Source: Flavobacterium enshiense
GTDB taxonomy: Bacteria > Bacteroidota > Bacteroidia > Flavobacteriales > Flavobacteriaceae
Reading direction: 5' to 3'
Assembly (NCBI RefSeq): GCF_022836875.1
Contig: NZ_CP090376.1
Location: 2,232,001-2,296,000, forward strand
Length of the DNA stretch: 64,000 nt
A model generated the notes under the pieces. It searched no databases, was not told where the DNA came from, and saw only the letters and a program-made list of their open reading frames with translations. Below, in pieces: positions 47,847 to 56,501 of the stretch (its first letter is position 1; each line of letters opens with the position of its first letter). Position numbers and translations under genes: made by a program.

Positions 47847-48518
47847 ATGTTTGTTGGGCCAATTCATTCTTCCTGGCAGGATTTTTTCGATACCGAGTCT
47901 CAAAAGAATTATTTTGACGGCTTAATGTCGTCGGTAACGGAAGAATACGAAAATCATACATGTTTTCCTCCAAAGGAATTGATTTTTAACGCCTTTAAAC
48001 ATTGCAGATTTGATGATTTAAAGGTGGTTATCATCGGTCAGGATCCTTATCATGGAGATGGTGAAGCAAACGGTTTGTGCTTTTCAGTTAATGATGGTGT
48101 GCTGATTCCTCCGTCACTCCGTAATATTTTCAGGGAAATCAACGACGATTTTGATAGTGTTTTTTTTCCAACTTCAGGAAATTTAGAGCGCTGGGCGGAT
48201 CAGGGAGTCTTGCTTTTAAATGCAGGATTGTCGGTTCGAAAAGACTTGGCTAACAGTCATAAGCATTTAAAATGGAATCTTTTTACCGATGCTGTGATTC
48301 AGAAGATTTCAGATGAAAAAGAAAATGTGGTTTTTTTGCTTTGGGGCGGATTTGCTCATAAAAAAGGATTGAAAATTGATCGGAACAAGCATTTCGTTTT
48401 GGAAAGCGGACACCCATCTCCATTAAGTGCTAATCAGGGAAAATGGTTTGGAAATAAACACTTTAGCAAAGCAAATGCATTTTTGAAGGAAAAGGGGAAA
48501 TCGGAAATTATATGGTAA
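47847..48518 (+). CDS. ung: Uracil-DNA glycosylase, family 1
   Basis: A 223-residue base-excision repair enzyme that removes uracil from DNA. The catalytic Asp lies in GQDPYHGDGEANGLCFSV. LLLNAGLSVRKD and the minor-groove loop HPSPLSANQGKWFGNKHF are intact. The length is typical. It is divergent from mutS2, so two DNA-maintenance genes share one intergenic promoter region of about 70 bases. Confidence 0.97.
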   Translation: MFVGPIHSSWQDFFDTESQKNYFDGLMSSVTEEYENHTCFPPKELIFNAFKHCRFDDLKVVIIGQDPYHGDGEANGLCFSVNDGVLIPPSLRNIFREINDDFDSVFFPTSGNLERWADQGVLLLNAGLSVRKDLANSHKHLKWNLFTDAVIQKISDEKENVVFLLWGGFAHKKGLKIDRNKHFVLESGHPSPLSANQGKWFGNKHFSKANAFLKEKGKSEIIW

Positions 48519-48529
48519 AAAAGAAAAGG

Positions 48530-48557
48530 TTGTCCCAAAAGGTCGAGACAGTTTTTT
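48530..48557 (+). terminator. Candidate terminator after ung
   Basis: TTGTCCC and GAGACAG pair imperfectly across an 8-base loop, followed by six T, 12 bases past the ung stop. Confidence 0.4.
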
Positions 48558-48602
48558 CATTGGTTATTTCTATGGTCGAAGTAAATATGTAAAAATGGTT
48601 AC

Positions 48603-49535
48603 TTAATTAAAAGTTAAGGCTCCCAGAATTTCTTCGCTCATGAAAGGCCCTCCCGGATATTTTGCGGTATAGTCTAGGTTTAGCCAAATTTGACCACGTT
48701 CATCAATGTGATAATGTACCTCTTTACCGCGGCTTTCTTCTTTGAAAAGAACTTCTTTGATAAGGTAATTGATGCTTTCAAGATCGGCTTTTTTACCAAT
48801 CAGCATTTCTGGATACAAATGACCTCCTGTATGGATAATGCGCGGCGTTCCACCAACAGCTCTGACTAATGCCGACATTAAAATGGCATGATCATCACAA
48901 TCCCCCGAGAAATGCTGCAGGGATTCGCTGGCATAGGCTATATATTCTTTTCCTTTAGGGTCATTTACATAATTCCAACGGTTGCGAACCTCAGTAAAGA
49001 CCGCAAAACATTGAATAATACGACGATACTGCCTGAAGCCCTTAACGTTTGTAAAATGTTTGGTCGTGGCCATCAGAGCAAAATTTCTAACCTTCGGATT
49101 ATCAAAATTCACTGCATTAATAATTTTACTTTTATTAGGGAAAGGCAGCAGTTTTGAAATTATTATGTCTTGAGGATTAGGATCGTCTGCCATTGAGTAG
49201 ACCATTGAACGGTAATCTTCAAATACAGAAAAGAATCCGTATCCGTCAAAAATAGTTCCCCAAGCTAAAGCAAGCAGATAGACAAAGATGCAGATAATGA
49301 TTACCGTTTTAAGCAATCGTAAGATGAGCTGAATGATGATAAGGATAATCAGAAAAAGAAGAATTCTGTCGGATTCCATCCACCATTCAGGGTCAATAAG
49401 TTTCTGGTGCGCGATAATAAATATGGGAACAGCAATAAGAATGTTCAGCAGAAAAATAACAACATTATCCCATGGCTTCGGTAAAGAAAGCCTTTCTCTC
49501 AGCATTTTGAGTTTAGGGGAAGTTGTTGGAGTCAT
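48603..49535 (-). CDS. Membrane protein with transglutaminase-like domain
   Basis: 310 residues. Two or three N-terminal membrane helices (about 24-44, 57-73, 74-95) are followed by a transglutaminase/papain-like domain, with catalytic Cys in FSGDCDDHAILMSALVRA, His in HYHIDERG or GGHLYPE, and Asp in LNLDYTA. Such domains act as proteases or amide-exchange enzymes, often facing the periplasm. The substrate is unknown. It lies 22 bases downstream of the substrate-binding-protein gene and probably shares its transcript. Confidence 0.82.
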   Translation of the reverse strand: MTPTTSPKLKMLRERLSLPKPWDNVVIFLLNILIAVPIFIIAHQKLIDPEWWMESDRILLFLIILIIIQLILRLLKTVIIICIFVYLLALAWGTIFDGYGFFSVFEDYRSMVYSMADDPNPQDIIISKLLPFPNKSKIINAVNFDNPKVRNFALMATTKHFTNVKGFRQYRRIIQCFAVFTEVRNRWNYVNDPKGKEYIAYASESLQHFSGDCDDHAILMSALVRAVGGTPRIIHTGGHLYPEMLIGKKADLESINYLIKEVLFKEESRGKEVHYHIDERGQIWLNLDYTAKYPGGPFMSEEILGALTFN

Positions 49536-49557
49536 TCGTTTGTTTCCTTCTCTAAAG

Positions 49558-50400
49558 TTATTTTACAACCGATTCGTAGTCAAGTTTGTCAGTAATCAAA
49601 TTTAATTCAAATAATTGATTTTGAACTTTATCGAATGTTTGTTTGTCCAGTTTTTTTTGCGACCATCGTGTCAGCTTCAGCCATTCCTGAATATCTTCCG
49701 GTTTTTGATTGTATTTTGTAGCCAATGTCCTGTCGATGCTCGGGATATCTTTAAACTCAATCGTAGTATTATTGATGATTTCAAGAATTTGATCTACAAC
49801 ATGTTTGTTAGTTTTCAAGAATTCATTTCGAACGGCAATAACAAAGCAAGGCCAGGGGGTAGGGCAATCGGCAATTCTTCGGAAAGTTCCGTTGTCTACC
49901 AATGGTTTTGTCATGAATCTTTCCCACATGAAATAATCGGCTGTACCCTTAGATAAAGCTTCAACAGCGCCATCAATAGTGTTGACAATTTCGAATTCTA
50001 AATCGGTATTCCAATTTTGATTTTTAGCGTTTACGATAGCCATTAAGTGCGAACCTGAGCCCATTCTGCTAATAGCGACTTTTCTGTTTTCTAAATCAGA
50101 TAATTGCTGAAAGTTAGATTTTGCGTTCACATGGATTCCCCAAATTAGTGGCGATTGCACGTAAATTTGAACAATTGAGCTGTCATTACCGGCTGCGATA
50201 TCTTTTATGATGCCTTCCGTTAGGATTACTGCCATGTCGGTAGTTCCTTCACGAAGCATTTGGCACATCTTCCCTGTACCTTCCGGAACGTCTGTCCATT
50301 GTAAATCGATATCTACTTCATCAAATTCGCCGTTTTCTGTGCACAAATGCCAAGGTAAATTAAAATGTTCGGGAACTCCTGCTATTTTTACTGTTTTCAT
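49558..50400 (-). CDS. Substrate-binding-domain protein without signal peptide
   Basis: 280 residues with the two-lobed periplasmic-binding fold of the NMT1/SsuA type (VKIAGVPEHFNLPWHLCTEN, LREGTTDMAVILTEGIIKDI, VAISRMGSGSHLMAI, STADYFMWERF-like segment near 165-180). There is no signal peptide or lipobox and no transporter permease or ATPase nearby, so it may act in the cytoplasm as a sensor or enzyme and not in ABC import. A loop holds two Cys (CPTPWPC). It leads into the transglutaminase-like gene and follows the GNAT gene by 7 bases. Confidence 0.82.
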   Translation of the reverse strand: MKTVKIAGVPEHFNLPWHLCTENGEFDEVDIDLQWTDVPEGTGKMCQMLREGTTDMAVILTEGIIKDIAAGNDSSIVQIYVQSPLIWGIHVNAKSNFQQLSDLENRKVAISRMGSGSHLMAIVNAKNQNWNTDLEFEIVNTIDGAVEALSKGTADYFMWERFMTKPLVDNGTFRRIADCPTPWPCFVIAVRNEFLKTNKHVVDQILEIINNTTIEFKDIPSIDRTLATKYNQKPEDIQEWLKLTRWSQKKLDKQTFDKVQNQLFELNLITDKLDYESVVK

Positions 50401-50407
50401 ACTTCGT

Positions 50408-50935
50408 TTAAATATTTTTATTCTCTAATTCATACCAATTCCACAATATTTCATCCTCCAGATATTGTTCCGTTAACTGCATTCCGATTTTTTGCAGAAT
50501 TCTGTTTGAAGCGTCATTTCCGGATTGAGCAGAAGCGGTCATTGTTTTGATTTTCATTGTGTTGAATCCGTAAGTTAACCAAGCGAATGAAGCTTCGGTG
50601 GCATACCCTTTGCCCCAAAAAGGCTCATCTAATCGGTAGCCGATATCATAGAAATTTGTTTTGTTGTTGATGGTCTCGGTATTAAATTTTAGACCTGCCC
50701 ATCCCATAAATTCATTTGTTTCTTTCGAAATCATGGCAAATCTACCGATGTTATTTTCGATGTATTGGTTTCTGACGAATTCGATTGTTTTTAGTGTTTC
50801 TTCAATTGTCTTTGTTGGTTTGTTCCATAAATATTTATGAACAATTGGGTTAGAATCCATTTTAAACATGGCTTCAGCATCAGAAAATAAGAGTTCGCGA
50901 AGCAATAAACGTTCTGTTTCTATGATTAGATTCAT
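50408..50935 (-). CDS. GNAT-family N-acetyltransferase (RimJ-like)
   Basis: 175 residues of the acetyltransferase_3 (RimJ/RimL) group. It begins IETERLLLRELLFSDAEAMF, has the acceptor-side GWAGLKFNTETINN, and the acetyl-CoA loop in YRLDEPFWGKGYATEA. SGNDASNRILQKIGM is the conserved C-terminal Asn-X-X-S helix. The acetyl acceptor is unknown. It is part of a tight minus-strand operon (gaps of 2 to 7 bases) with VOC, phosphorylase and substrate-binding genes. Confidence 0.9.
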   Translation of the reverse strand: MNLIIETERLLLRELLFSDAEAMFKMDSNPIVHKYLWNKPTKTIEETLKTIEFVRNQYIENNIGRFAMISKETNEFMGWAGLKFNTETINNKTNFYDIGYRLDEPFWGKGYATEASFAWLTYGFNTMKIKTMTASAQSGNDASNRILQKIGMQLTEQYLEDEILWNWYELENKNI

Positions 50936-50937
50936 AA

Positions 50938-51315
50938 TTACGAAGCTTTTAAATTAGAAATAATAATCCTGAATCCGTCCGGGTCAAGAAACATTTTTCC
51001 GTTTTTGTTCCAATATGGGTTTTTTGAAGTAATGGTTGATATGTTATAGTATAATAGTTTATTAATCAAAATATTGTACTCTTCTATTGTTTGAGGATAT
51101 AAAGCCGTAATGTCATCTTCATCGCTAAAATTATTGGCTTTTGCATCTGATTGAGTAAACTCAAAATGCCAATCGGAATTTGGTCTGCCGATGAAAATCC
51201 CATTGTAATTATCGTGATTTTCGAAACTTCCCAATAAGTCGAAACCTAAAACATCGGTATAAAATGCTTTAATTCTTTCTAAATCATTGGTATGTCTGGC
51301 AATCCTTAGTTTCAT
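50938..51315 (-). CDS. VOC-family (glyoxalase/bleomycin-resistance fold) protein
   Basis: 125 residues of the vicinal-oxygen-chelate fold: KLRIARHTNDLERIKAFYTD, VLGFDLLGSFENHDNYNG and the closing MFLDPDGFRIII are typical. Potential metal ligands are H8, the His of WHFEFT and the Asp/Glu near the end. The substrate cannot be told. It directly follows the nucleoside phosphorylase gene (adjacent stop and start) and precedes the GNAT gene. Confidence 0.88.
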   Translation of the reverse strand: MKLRIARHTNDLERIKAFYTDVLGFDLLGSFENHDNYNGIFIGRPNSDWHFEFTQSDAKANNFSDEDDITALYPQTIEEYNILINKLLYYNISTITSKNPYWNKNGKMFLDPDGFRIIISNLKAS

Positions 51316-52188
51316 TTAGCTTACTAATTTATTCAAAACGTAAATAATTAATTCGTCTACAGCTTTATACGGATCTGCGCTGAACGTCCCATTAGCTCGA
51401 TTGGCTATAATGGCATTCATTGACAATGTCGCATGTCCCAATAATCTCCCTAAACCGTAAATGGCAGCCGTTTCCATCTCAAGATTTGTCATTCGGATTC
51501 CTTTGTGGTTAAAACAGTCCATTTTACTGTTTAATTGCTCGTCCTGAATATTTAAACGTAAAACGCGACCTTGCGGACCGTAAAATCCGCCTGCTGTTCC
51601 GGTAAATCCTTTATGAGTTGAGTCGCTTTCAATTAGCTTTGAAAGTTTTTCACTTCCTTTAACCACATACGGTCTCCCTTTTTGTAAATCCCAGTTGGTA
51701 TGGTTTATAAAAGCATCTTCGATTTCTTTATCTGTTACTGAATCAATTAAATAGGAGCGAAGCATGTTATCCAGTCCAATAGCATATTCCGACATTACGA
51801 TGCTGTCTACCGGGACATCCTCTTGTAAAGAACCGGATGTTCCAATACGGATGATATTTAAAGAAGTCAGATTGTTTTTTGGCTGTCGTGTATTTAAATC
51901 GATATTGACAAGCGCATCCAATTCGTTCATTACAATGTCAATGTTATCCGGTCCGATTCCTGTTGAAATGACTGTCAGTCGCTTGCCTTTGTAAGTTCCT
52001 GTTTGGGTTTTAAACTCTCTTTTTTGAGTTGAAAATTCAATAGTGTCAAAAAATTGGGTGATTTTTTCAACTCGGTATTGATCACCAACAAAAATGATGT
52101 CATGTGCGATATTTTCCGGCTTCAGGTTTAGGTGATAAACACTTCCGTCCGGGTTTAGTATTAATTCAGATGATTTTATGTTTGACAT
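51316..52188 (-). CDS. Nucleoside phosphorylase (uridine phosphorylase-like)
   Basis: 290 residues of the PNP/UDP phosphorylase superfamily, which splits nucleosides with phosphate to give base and ribose 1-phosphate. The phosphate-binding region is VISTGIGPDNIDIVMNEL with IIRIGTSGSLQEDVPV. The base/ribose site is MTNLEMETAAIYGLGRLLGH, where the Glu pair MEME-type is partly kept. SADPYKAVDELI closes it. Base preference is undecided. It heads the small operon running to the transglutaminase-like gene. Confidence 0.88.
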   Translation of the reverse strand: MSNIKSSELILNPDGSVYHLNLKPENIAHDIIFVGDQYRVEKITQFFDTIEFSTQKREFKTQTGTYKGKRLTVISTGIGPDNIDIVMNELDALVNIDLNTRQPKNNLTSLNIIRIGTSGSLQEDVPVDSIVMSEYAIGLDNMLRSYLIDSVTDKEIEDAFINHTNWDLQKGRPYVVKGSEKLSKLIESDSTHKGFTGTAGGFYGPQGRVLRLNIQDEQLNSKMDCFNHKGIRMTNLEMETAAIYGLGRLLGHATLSMNAIIANRANGTFSADPYKAVDELIIYVLNKLVS

Positions 52189-52250
52189 TATTATTGAGTT
52201 TCTGAGTTAATTAATTTTTGTTTCCGACTGAGATTGACACTGTGAATTAA

Positions 52251-52583
52251 CTATCCTCCAACTCGTTTTACCTTAAATCCTTTTTCTTTCAGAATTTCCA
52301 TTATTTTGTCGCGGTAATCACCTTGAATAATAATGGATTCGTCTTTAAAGCTTCCGCCAACGCTAAGTTTGGTTTTGATTTCTTTGGCTAAGATTTTAAA
52401 ATCTTCAATATCGCCTTCGTATCCTTCAATTATAGTGGTTGCTTTGCCTTTTCGCTTTTCGTATTTACAGATTAAAGGCTCCTTTTGAATGAAAAGAGTA
52501 TGTTCTTCATCGTGAGTTTCTTCTGGCTCATTTGAAGGTATATGGTCAGGAAACAGGTTTTTTAGTTGGTCTTGTAAATCCAT
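52251..52583 (-). CDS. SUI1/YciH-family translation factor
   Basis: 110 residues from MDLQDQLKNLFPDHI. The open frame extends to 52697, but that part overlaps the neighbouring GxxExxY gene and is not SUI1-like, so 52583 is chosen. It has a single SUI1 domain, with KRKGKATTIIEGYEGDIEDF and KLSVGGSFKDESIIIQGD, as in the eIF1-like YciH proteins. YciH may affect start-codon fidelity, and its role in bacteria is modest. It stands alone between the phosphorylase gene and the GxxExxY gene. Confidence 0.92.
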   Translation of the reverse strand: MDLQDQLKNLFPDHIPSNEPEETHDEEHTLFIQKEPLICKYEKRKGKATTIIEGYEGDIEDFKILAKEIKTKLSVGGSFKDESIIIQGDYRDKIMEILKEKGFKVKRVGG

Positions 52584-52626
52584 TTTTAAATAGAACGCTG
52601 ATGAAACGGATGTTTCAACGCAGATT

Positions 52627-53025
52627 TTAAATTGTTGCTTTTCTAGTTTTACGATTATTCTGAAATACTTTTCTTTTGAATTCAGGCTTCTTTCCAAAAT
52701 TCAAAAGTAATCCCACTTCACAATCTGTTGCTCGAAGATAATTTAGAAGTTGGAATTCGAATTCTTCGACTATATAATCACATGCTTTTAATTCTAAGAT
52801 AATACTATTGTTAACGATCAAATCTGCATAATAGTCGCCAACGGCCTGACCTTTAAAATAAACAGTCAATTTTTTCTGTGGAACAACATCAAACCCCCGT
52901 TTTTTTAATTCTAAATATAATGCATTTTGGTATACTTTTTCCAGAAAACCATAGCCTAACTCATTGTACACTTCGTAAAATGTTTTTATAATTTCATTGG
53001 TTAGTTCTTCGTGTAATAGCTGCAT
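52627..53025 (-). CDS. GxxExxY-type PD-(D/E)XK nuclease-like protein
   Basis: 132 residues of the GxxExxY family (PDDEXK_3): the signature GYGFLEKVYQNAL, then VGDYYADLIVNNSIILELKA with the D-x(n)-ExK nuclease-like residues, and LLNFG with KxxF after it. The family is spread widely as small mobile-associated genes, and no substrate is proven. It is preceded by about 160 bases in which nothing else is seen and followed 43 bases later by the SUI1 gene. Confidence 0.9.
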   Translation of the reverse strand: MQLLHEELTNEIIKTFYEVYNELGYGFLEKVYQNALYLELKKRGFDVVPQKKLTVYFKGQAVGDYYADLIVNNSIILELKACDYIVEEFEFQLLNYLRATDCEVGLLLNFGKKPEFKRKVFQNNRKTRKATI

Positions 53026-53185
53026 ATATCCTTGTTTTATCTGCGTTGAATTAATTCATCAGTTTTATCCGCGTTCAATAATAAACGTGATTGCAAATCG
53101 TAACCTTCAAAGTTATTTAAAAATTAAATTCCAAACCCCAATTTGACTTGGAATTTGGAATTTATTAACTGAAAATTTAATGAGA

Positions 53186-54139
53186 TTATTTTTTGATCAA
53201 TCCTAAATCAACCAGGCGCTCGTATAAGAAGTCGCCGGCTGTGATATCTTCGTATAATTTAGGGTGATTTTCATCGATGCATTTTTCCAGGCAGTTCAAA
53301 GGCATTTCGCTGATCGGGTGCATGAAAAAAGGAATGGAATAACGGGATGTCCCCCATAATTCTCTTGGAGGATTAACAACCTGATGAATAGTCGATTTCA
53401 ATTTATTGTTAGTATGACGGGATAACATATCGCCCACATTAATCACTAATTCGTCGTCTTGAGCTATTGCATCAATCCATTGTCCGTCATGGTTTTGCAC
53501 TTGTAAACCTTTGCCTTGAGCACCCATCAAAAGAGTAATAAGGTTGATGTCGCCATGTGCAGCTGCACGAACGGCGCCGTCTTTAGGTTCGTCGGTTATG
53601 GGAGGGTAGTGGATTGGTCTTAAAATGCTGTTTCCGTCTTTAATGAACTTATCGAAATAAAATTCATCCAAACCGATATAAATGGCCAATGCTCTTAAAA
53701 CATAAACGCCTGTTTTTTCAAGCATCTGATAAGCTTCTTTACCTATGGAGTTGAATTTTGGTAATTCGGTAATATTTACATTTTCAGGGTATTCAGAAGT
53801 ATATTTTGAACCATCGCTTAAATACTGTCCGAAATGCCAGAACTCTTTCAAATCGCCGGCTGAACGACCTTTAGCATGCTCTTTTCCAAAAGAAACATAA
53901 CCTCTTTGTCCTCCAATGCCCGGAATTTCATACTTGGTTTTTACTTCTAAAGGAAGGTTGAAGAAATTGCGAACTTCACTATAAAGTTCTCCTACTAATT
54001 TGTCATCTAAGAAATGACCTTTTAATGCTACGAAGCCGATTTCTTCGTAGGCTTTTCCGATTTCATTTACAAATTTTTGTTTACGTGCCGGATCATCCGA
54101 CAGGAAATCACGTAAGTCAACACTAGGAATGTTTTGCAT
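53186..54139 (-). CDS. Isopenicillin N synthase-family Fe(II) oxygenase
   Basis: 317 residues of the 2-oxoglutarate/Fe(II) oxygenase superfamily. The N-terminal DIOX_N region (IPSVDLRDFLSDDPARK, then EEIGFVALKGH) precedes the double-stranded helix core with iron ligands in AAHGDINLITLL (HxD) and the His of STIHQVV. SRYSIPFFMHP gives the cosubstrate-binding Arg-x-Ser. Similar genes are common in Flavobacteria beside the branched-chain E1 gene, with no proven substrate. It is divergent from that gene. Confidence 0.88.
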   Translation of the reverse strand: MQNIPSVDLRDFLSDDPARKQKFVNEIGKAYEEIGFVALKGHFLDDKLVGELYSEVRNFFNLPLEVKTKYEIPGIGGQRGYVSFGKEHAKGRSAGDLKEFWHFGQYLSDGSKYTSEYPENVNITELPKFNSIGKEAYQMLEKTGVYVLRALAIYIGLDEFYFDKFIKDGNSILRPIHYPPITDEPKDGAVRAAAHGDINLITLLMGAQGKGLQVQNHDGQWIDAIAQDDELVINVGDMLSRHTNNKLKSTIHQVVNPPRELWGTSRYSIPFFMHPISEMPLNCLEKCIDENHPKLYEDITAGDFLYERLVDLGLIKK

Positions 54140-54192
54140 TGTACTTAGTTTTTGTTAATAACGTTTTTCGGTATAAAACCGTATGTTTGAAA

Positions 54193-54200
54193 CAAATGTA
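54193..54200 (-). promoter_or_regulatory. Candidate -7 box for the oxygenase gene
   Basis: Minus-strand TACATTTG fits TAnnTTTG, 53 bases before the start codon. A small palindrome (CGGTATAAAACCG, 54169-54182 region) lies between box and gene and might bind a regulator. No clear -33 match. Confidence 0.4.
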
Positions 54201-54306
54201 TGTAATATTAACCGTAGAAAAATAATAAAGTTGTCAACATTTTTAAGAGATCACCCGTCTGATACTTAGAACAGAAGTCTTTATAAGAAAATAAAATATT
54301 AAACAT

Positions 54307-54339
54307 TTTGCGCTTAAAGTGTTATTTTTTATACTTTTG
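54307..54339 (+). promoter_or_regulatory. Promoter of the E1 dehydrogenase gene
   Basis: TTTG at 54307-54310 and TACTTTTG at 54332-54339 are spaced 21 bases apart. They match the Bacteroidetes -33 TTTG and -7 TAnnTTTG elements and lie 25 bases upstream of the ATG. This is the best two-part promoter match noticed in the window. Confidence 0.6.
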
Positions 54340-54364
54340 AAAGCGTTTAAAAAAACACTTTATA

Positions 54365-56341
54365 ATGAATTTTGACAGAAAGAATTTATCCAATGAGCAG
54401 TTGTTGGATTTATATAAAAAAATCCTAAAACCGCGATTGATTGAAGAGAAGATGCTTATCCTGATCCGTCAGGGAAAAGTATCCAAATGGTTTTCGGGAA
54501 TAGGACAGGAAGCTATTTCGGTTGGGATTACTTCGGTATTGGATAAAGATGAATATATTTTACCGATGCACCGTAATTTAGGTGTCTTTACCACAAGAGA
54601 AATCCCGTTACACCGTTTATTTTCACAATGGCAGGGAAAACGCAACGGATTTACCAAAGGACGTGACCGTTCGTTCCACTTCGGGACTCAGGAATACAAT
54701 ATCATTGGGATGATTTCGCATCTTGGTCCGCAAATGGGTGTAGCAGATGGAATCGCTTTGGCCAATAAATTGAAGAAAAACGGTAAAGTTACTGCTGTTT
54801 TCACTGGTGAAGGAGCAACTTCGGAAGGTGATTTCCATGAAGCATTGAACGTGGCTTCTGTTTGGGATTTACCGGTTTTATTTGTAATTGAAAACAATGG
54901 TTACGGATTATCAACACCAACTAATGAGCAGTATCGTTGCAAACAATTGGCCGACAGAGGAGCAGGTTACGGAATGGAAAGCCATGTGGTGGATGGAAAC
55001 AACATTTTGGAGGTCTATAATTTGATATCCGAATTGAAAACTTCTATGATTGAAAATCCACGTCCGGTTTTGTTAGAGTTCATGACGTTCCGTATGCGTG
55101 GGCATGAAGAGGCGAGTGGTACCAAATATGTTCCGCAGGAATTGATGGATATGTGGGCGATTAAAGACCCGGTAGAGAATTTCAGAAAGTATTTGAAAAC
55201 TACAGCTGTTTTATCCGACGACCAAGACGAAGCTTTCAGAGCAGAAATCAAGAAAGAAATCGATACGGATTGGGCTAAGGTTCAGGAAGAGCCTGCTATT
55301 GTTGCGGATTTGAATGAAGAATTAAACGATGTTTATGCGCCGTACACATTTGAAAATATAGAACCGAAAGGTGAGAAAGAAAATATACGTGTGATCGATG
55401 CAATTTCACAGGGATTGAGCCAGTCGATGGAGCGTCACCCGAATTTGGTTGCGATGGGGCAGGATATTGCCGAATATGGCGGCGCTTTCAAAATTACTGA
55501 TGGTTTTGTAGACAAGTTTGGTAAAGACCGTGTCCGCAATACGCCAATCTGCGAAAGCGTTATTGTTTCAGCAGCTAACGGTTTGTCAATTAACGGACAT
55601 AAAGCCGTTGTAGAAATGCAATTCGCTGATTTCGTATCGACAGGTTTTAACCCGATTGTAAACTTATTGGCAAAACAACACTACCGTTGGCAGGAGAAAT
55701 CCGACGTGGTAGTACGTATGCCTTGTGGAGGCGGAACTCAGGCGGGACCTTTCCACTCACAAACCAATGAAGCGTGGTTTACCAAAACTCCGGGATTGAA
55801 AGTAGTTTACCCTGCTTTTCCTTATGATGCAAAAGGACTGTTGAACACGGCAATTAACGACCCGAACCCGGTAATGTTCTTCGAGCATAAATTATTATAC
55901 AGAAGTGTTTATCAGGATGTACCGAAAGATTACTATACTTTACCGTTTGGAAAAGCCTCGTTGTTGAAAGAAGGAAATGATGTAACTATCATTTCGTTTG
56001 GAGCCGGAGTACACTGGGCATTGGAAACTTTAGCAAAACATGCAGATATTTCTGCAGACTTATTAGATTTGAGAAGTTTGCAGCCATTAGACTGGGAAGC
56101 TATCTACACTTCGGTTAAGAAAACAAGCCGAGTGATTATTCTTCAGGAAGATACGTTGTTTGGTGGAATTGCGAGCGACATTTCTTCGATGATTATGGAG
56201 AATTGTTTTGAACACCTGGACGCTCCTGTTCGCCGGGTAGCAAGTTTGGAATCAGCTATTCCGTTTATGAAGTCTCTGGAAGATCAGTATTTACCGAAAG
56301 AACGCTTTGAAAAGGAATTATTGGAATTGTTGAAATACTAA
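54365..56341 (+). CDS. Branched-chain 2-oxoacid dehydrogenase E1, fused alpha and beta chains
   Basis: A 658-residue thiamine-diphosphate enzyme that decarboxylates branched-chain 2-oxo acids and loads the E2 lipoyl domain. The alpha part (about 1-330) has the TPP motif [18 protein letters not shown] ending in IENNGYG and phosphoryl-loop RMRGHEEAS. The beta part (about 335-658) has [31 protein letters not shown] and a C-terminal transketolase domain ([15 protein letters not shown]). The fusion is usual in Bacteroidetes. The last 70 codons recur, diverged, at 57880-58089. E2 and E3 genes are not in the window. Confidence 0.93.
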   Translation: MNFDRKNLSNEQLLDLYKKILKPRLIEEKMLILIRQGKVSKWFSGIGQEAISVGITSVLDKDEYILPMHRNLGVFTTREIPLHRLFSQWQGKRNGFTKGRDRSFHFGTQEYNIIGMISHLGPQMGVADGIALANKLKKNGKVTAVFTGEGATSEGDFHEALNVASVWDLPVLFVIENNGYGLSTPTNEQYRCKQLADRGAGYGMESHVVDGNNILEVYNLISELKTSMIENPRPVLLEFMTFRMRGHEEASGTKYVPQELMDMWAIKDPVENFRKYLKTTAVLSDDQDEAFRAEIKKEIDTDWAKVQEEPAIVADLNEELNDVYAPYTFENIEPKGEKENIRVIDAISQGLSQSMERHPNLVAMGQDIAEYGGAFKITDGFVDKFGKDRVRNTPICESVIVSAANGLSINGHKAVVEMQFADFVSTGFNPIVNLLAKQHYRWQEKSDVVVRMPCGGGTQAGPFHSQTNEAWFTKTPGLKVVYPAFPYDAKGLLNTAINDPNPVMFFEHKLLYRSVYQDVPKDYYTLPFGKASLLKEGNDVTIISFGAGVHWALETLAKHADISADLLDLRSLQPLDWEAIYTSVKKTSRVIILQEDTLFGGIASDISSMIMENCFEHLDAPVRRVASLESAIPFMKSLEDQYLPKERFEKELLELLKY

Positions 56342-56367
56342 AAGCTGAGTTAATATTTATTTAAAAG

Positions 56368-56398
56368 AAGCCGTAACGAAAGTTCCGGCTTTTTTTTA
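56368..56398 (+). terminator. Terminator after the E1 gene
   Basis: AAGCCGTAAC and GTTCCGGCTT pair around GAAA (one mismatch) and are followed by seven T, 27 bases after the stop. The stem ends AAC-GAAA-GTT, like the terminator at 58096 (AAC-GAGA-GTT), although the outer stem differs. Confidence 0.85.
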
Positions 56399-56431
56399 TT
56401 TGTATTGTTAATTAATTGATTGCTAGTGTAA

Positions 56432-56439
56432 TATATTTG
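56432..56439 (+). promoter_or_regulatory. Candidate -7 box for the delta-60 repeat gene
   Basis: TATATTTG fits TAnnTTTG, about 63 bases before the ATG at 56502. TTG triplets lie upstream but not at the ideal distance. Confidence 0.42.
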
Positions 56440-56501
56440 AATTTTGTAACTTTATGTACCTCAAATTTTTTCAAATTGTTTAATTTCTAAAAATTAACAT
56501 T

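Noticed and set aside
52584..52697. Longer N-terminus for the SUI1 factor
   Set aside because: The added 38 residues overlap the GxxExxY gene and do not resemble SUI1 proteins.
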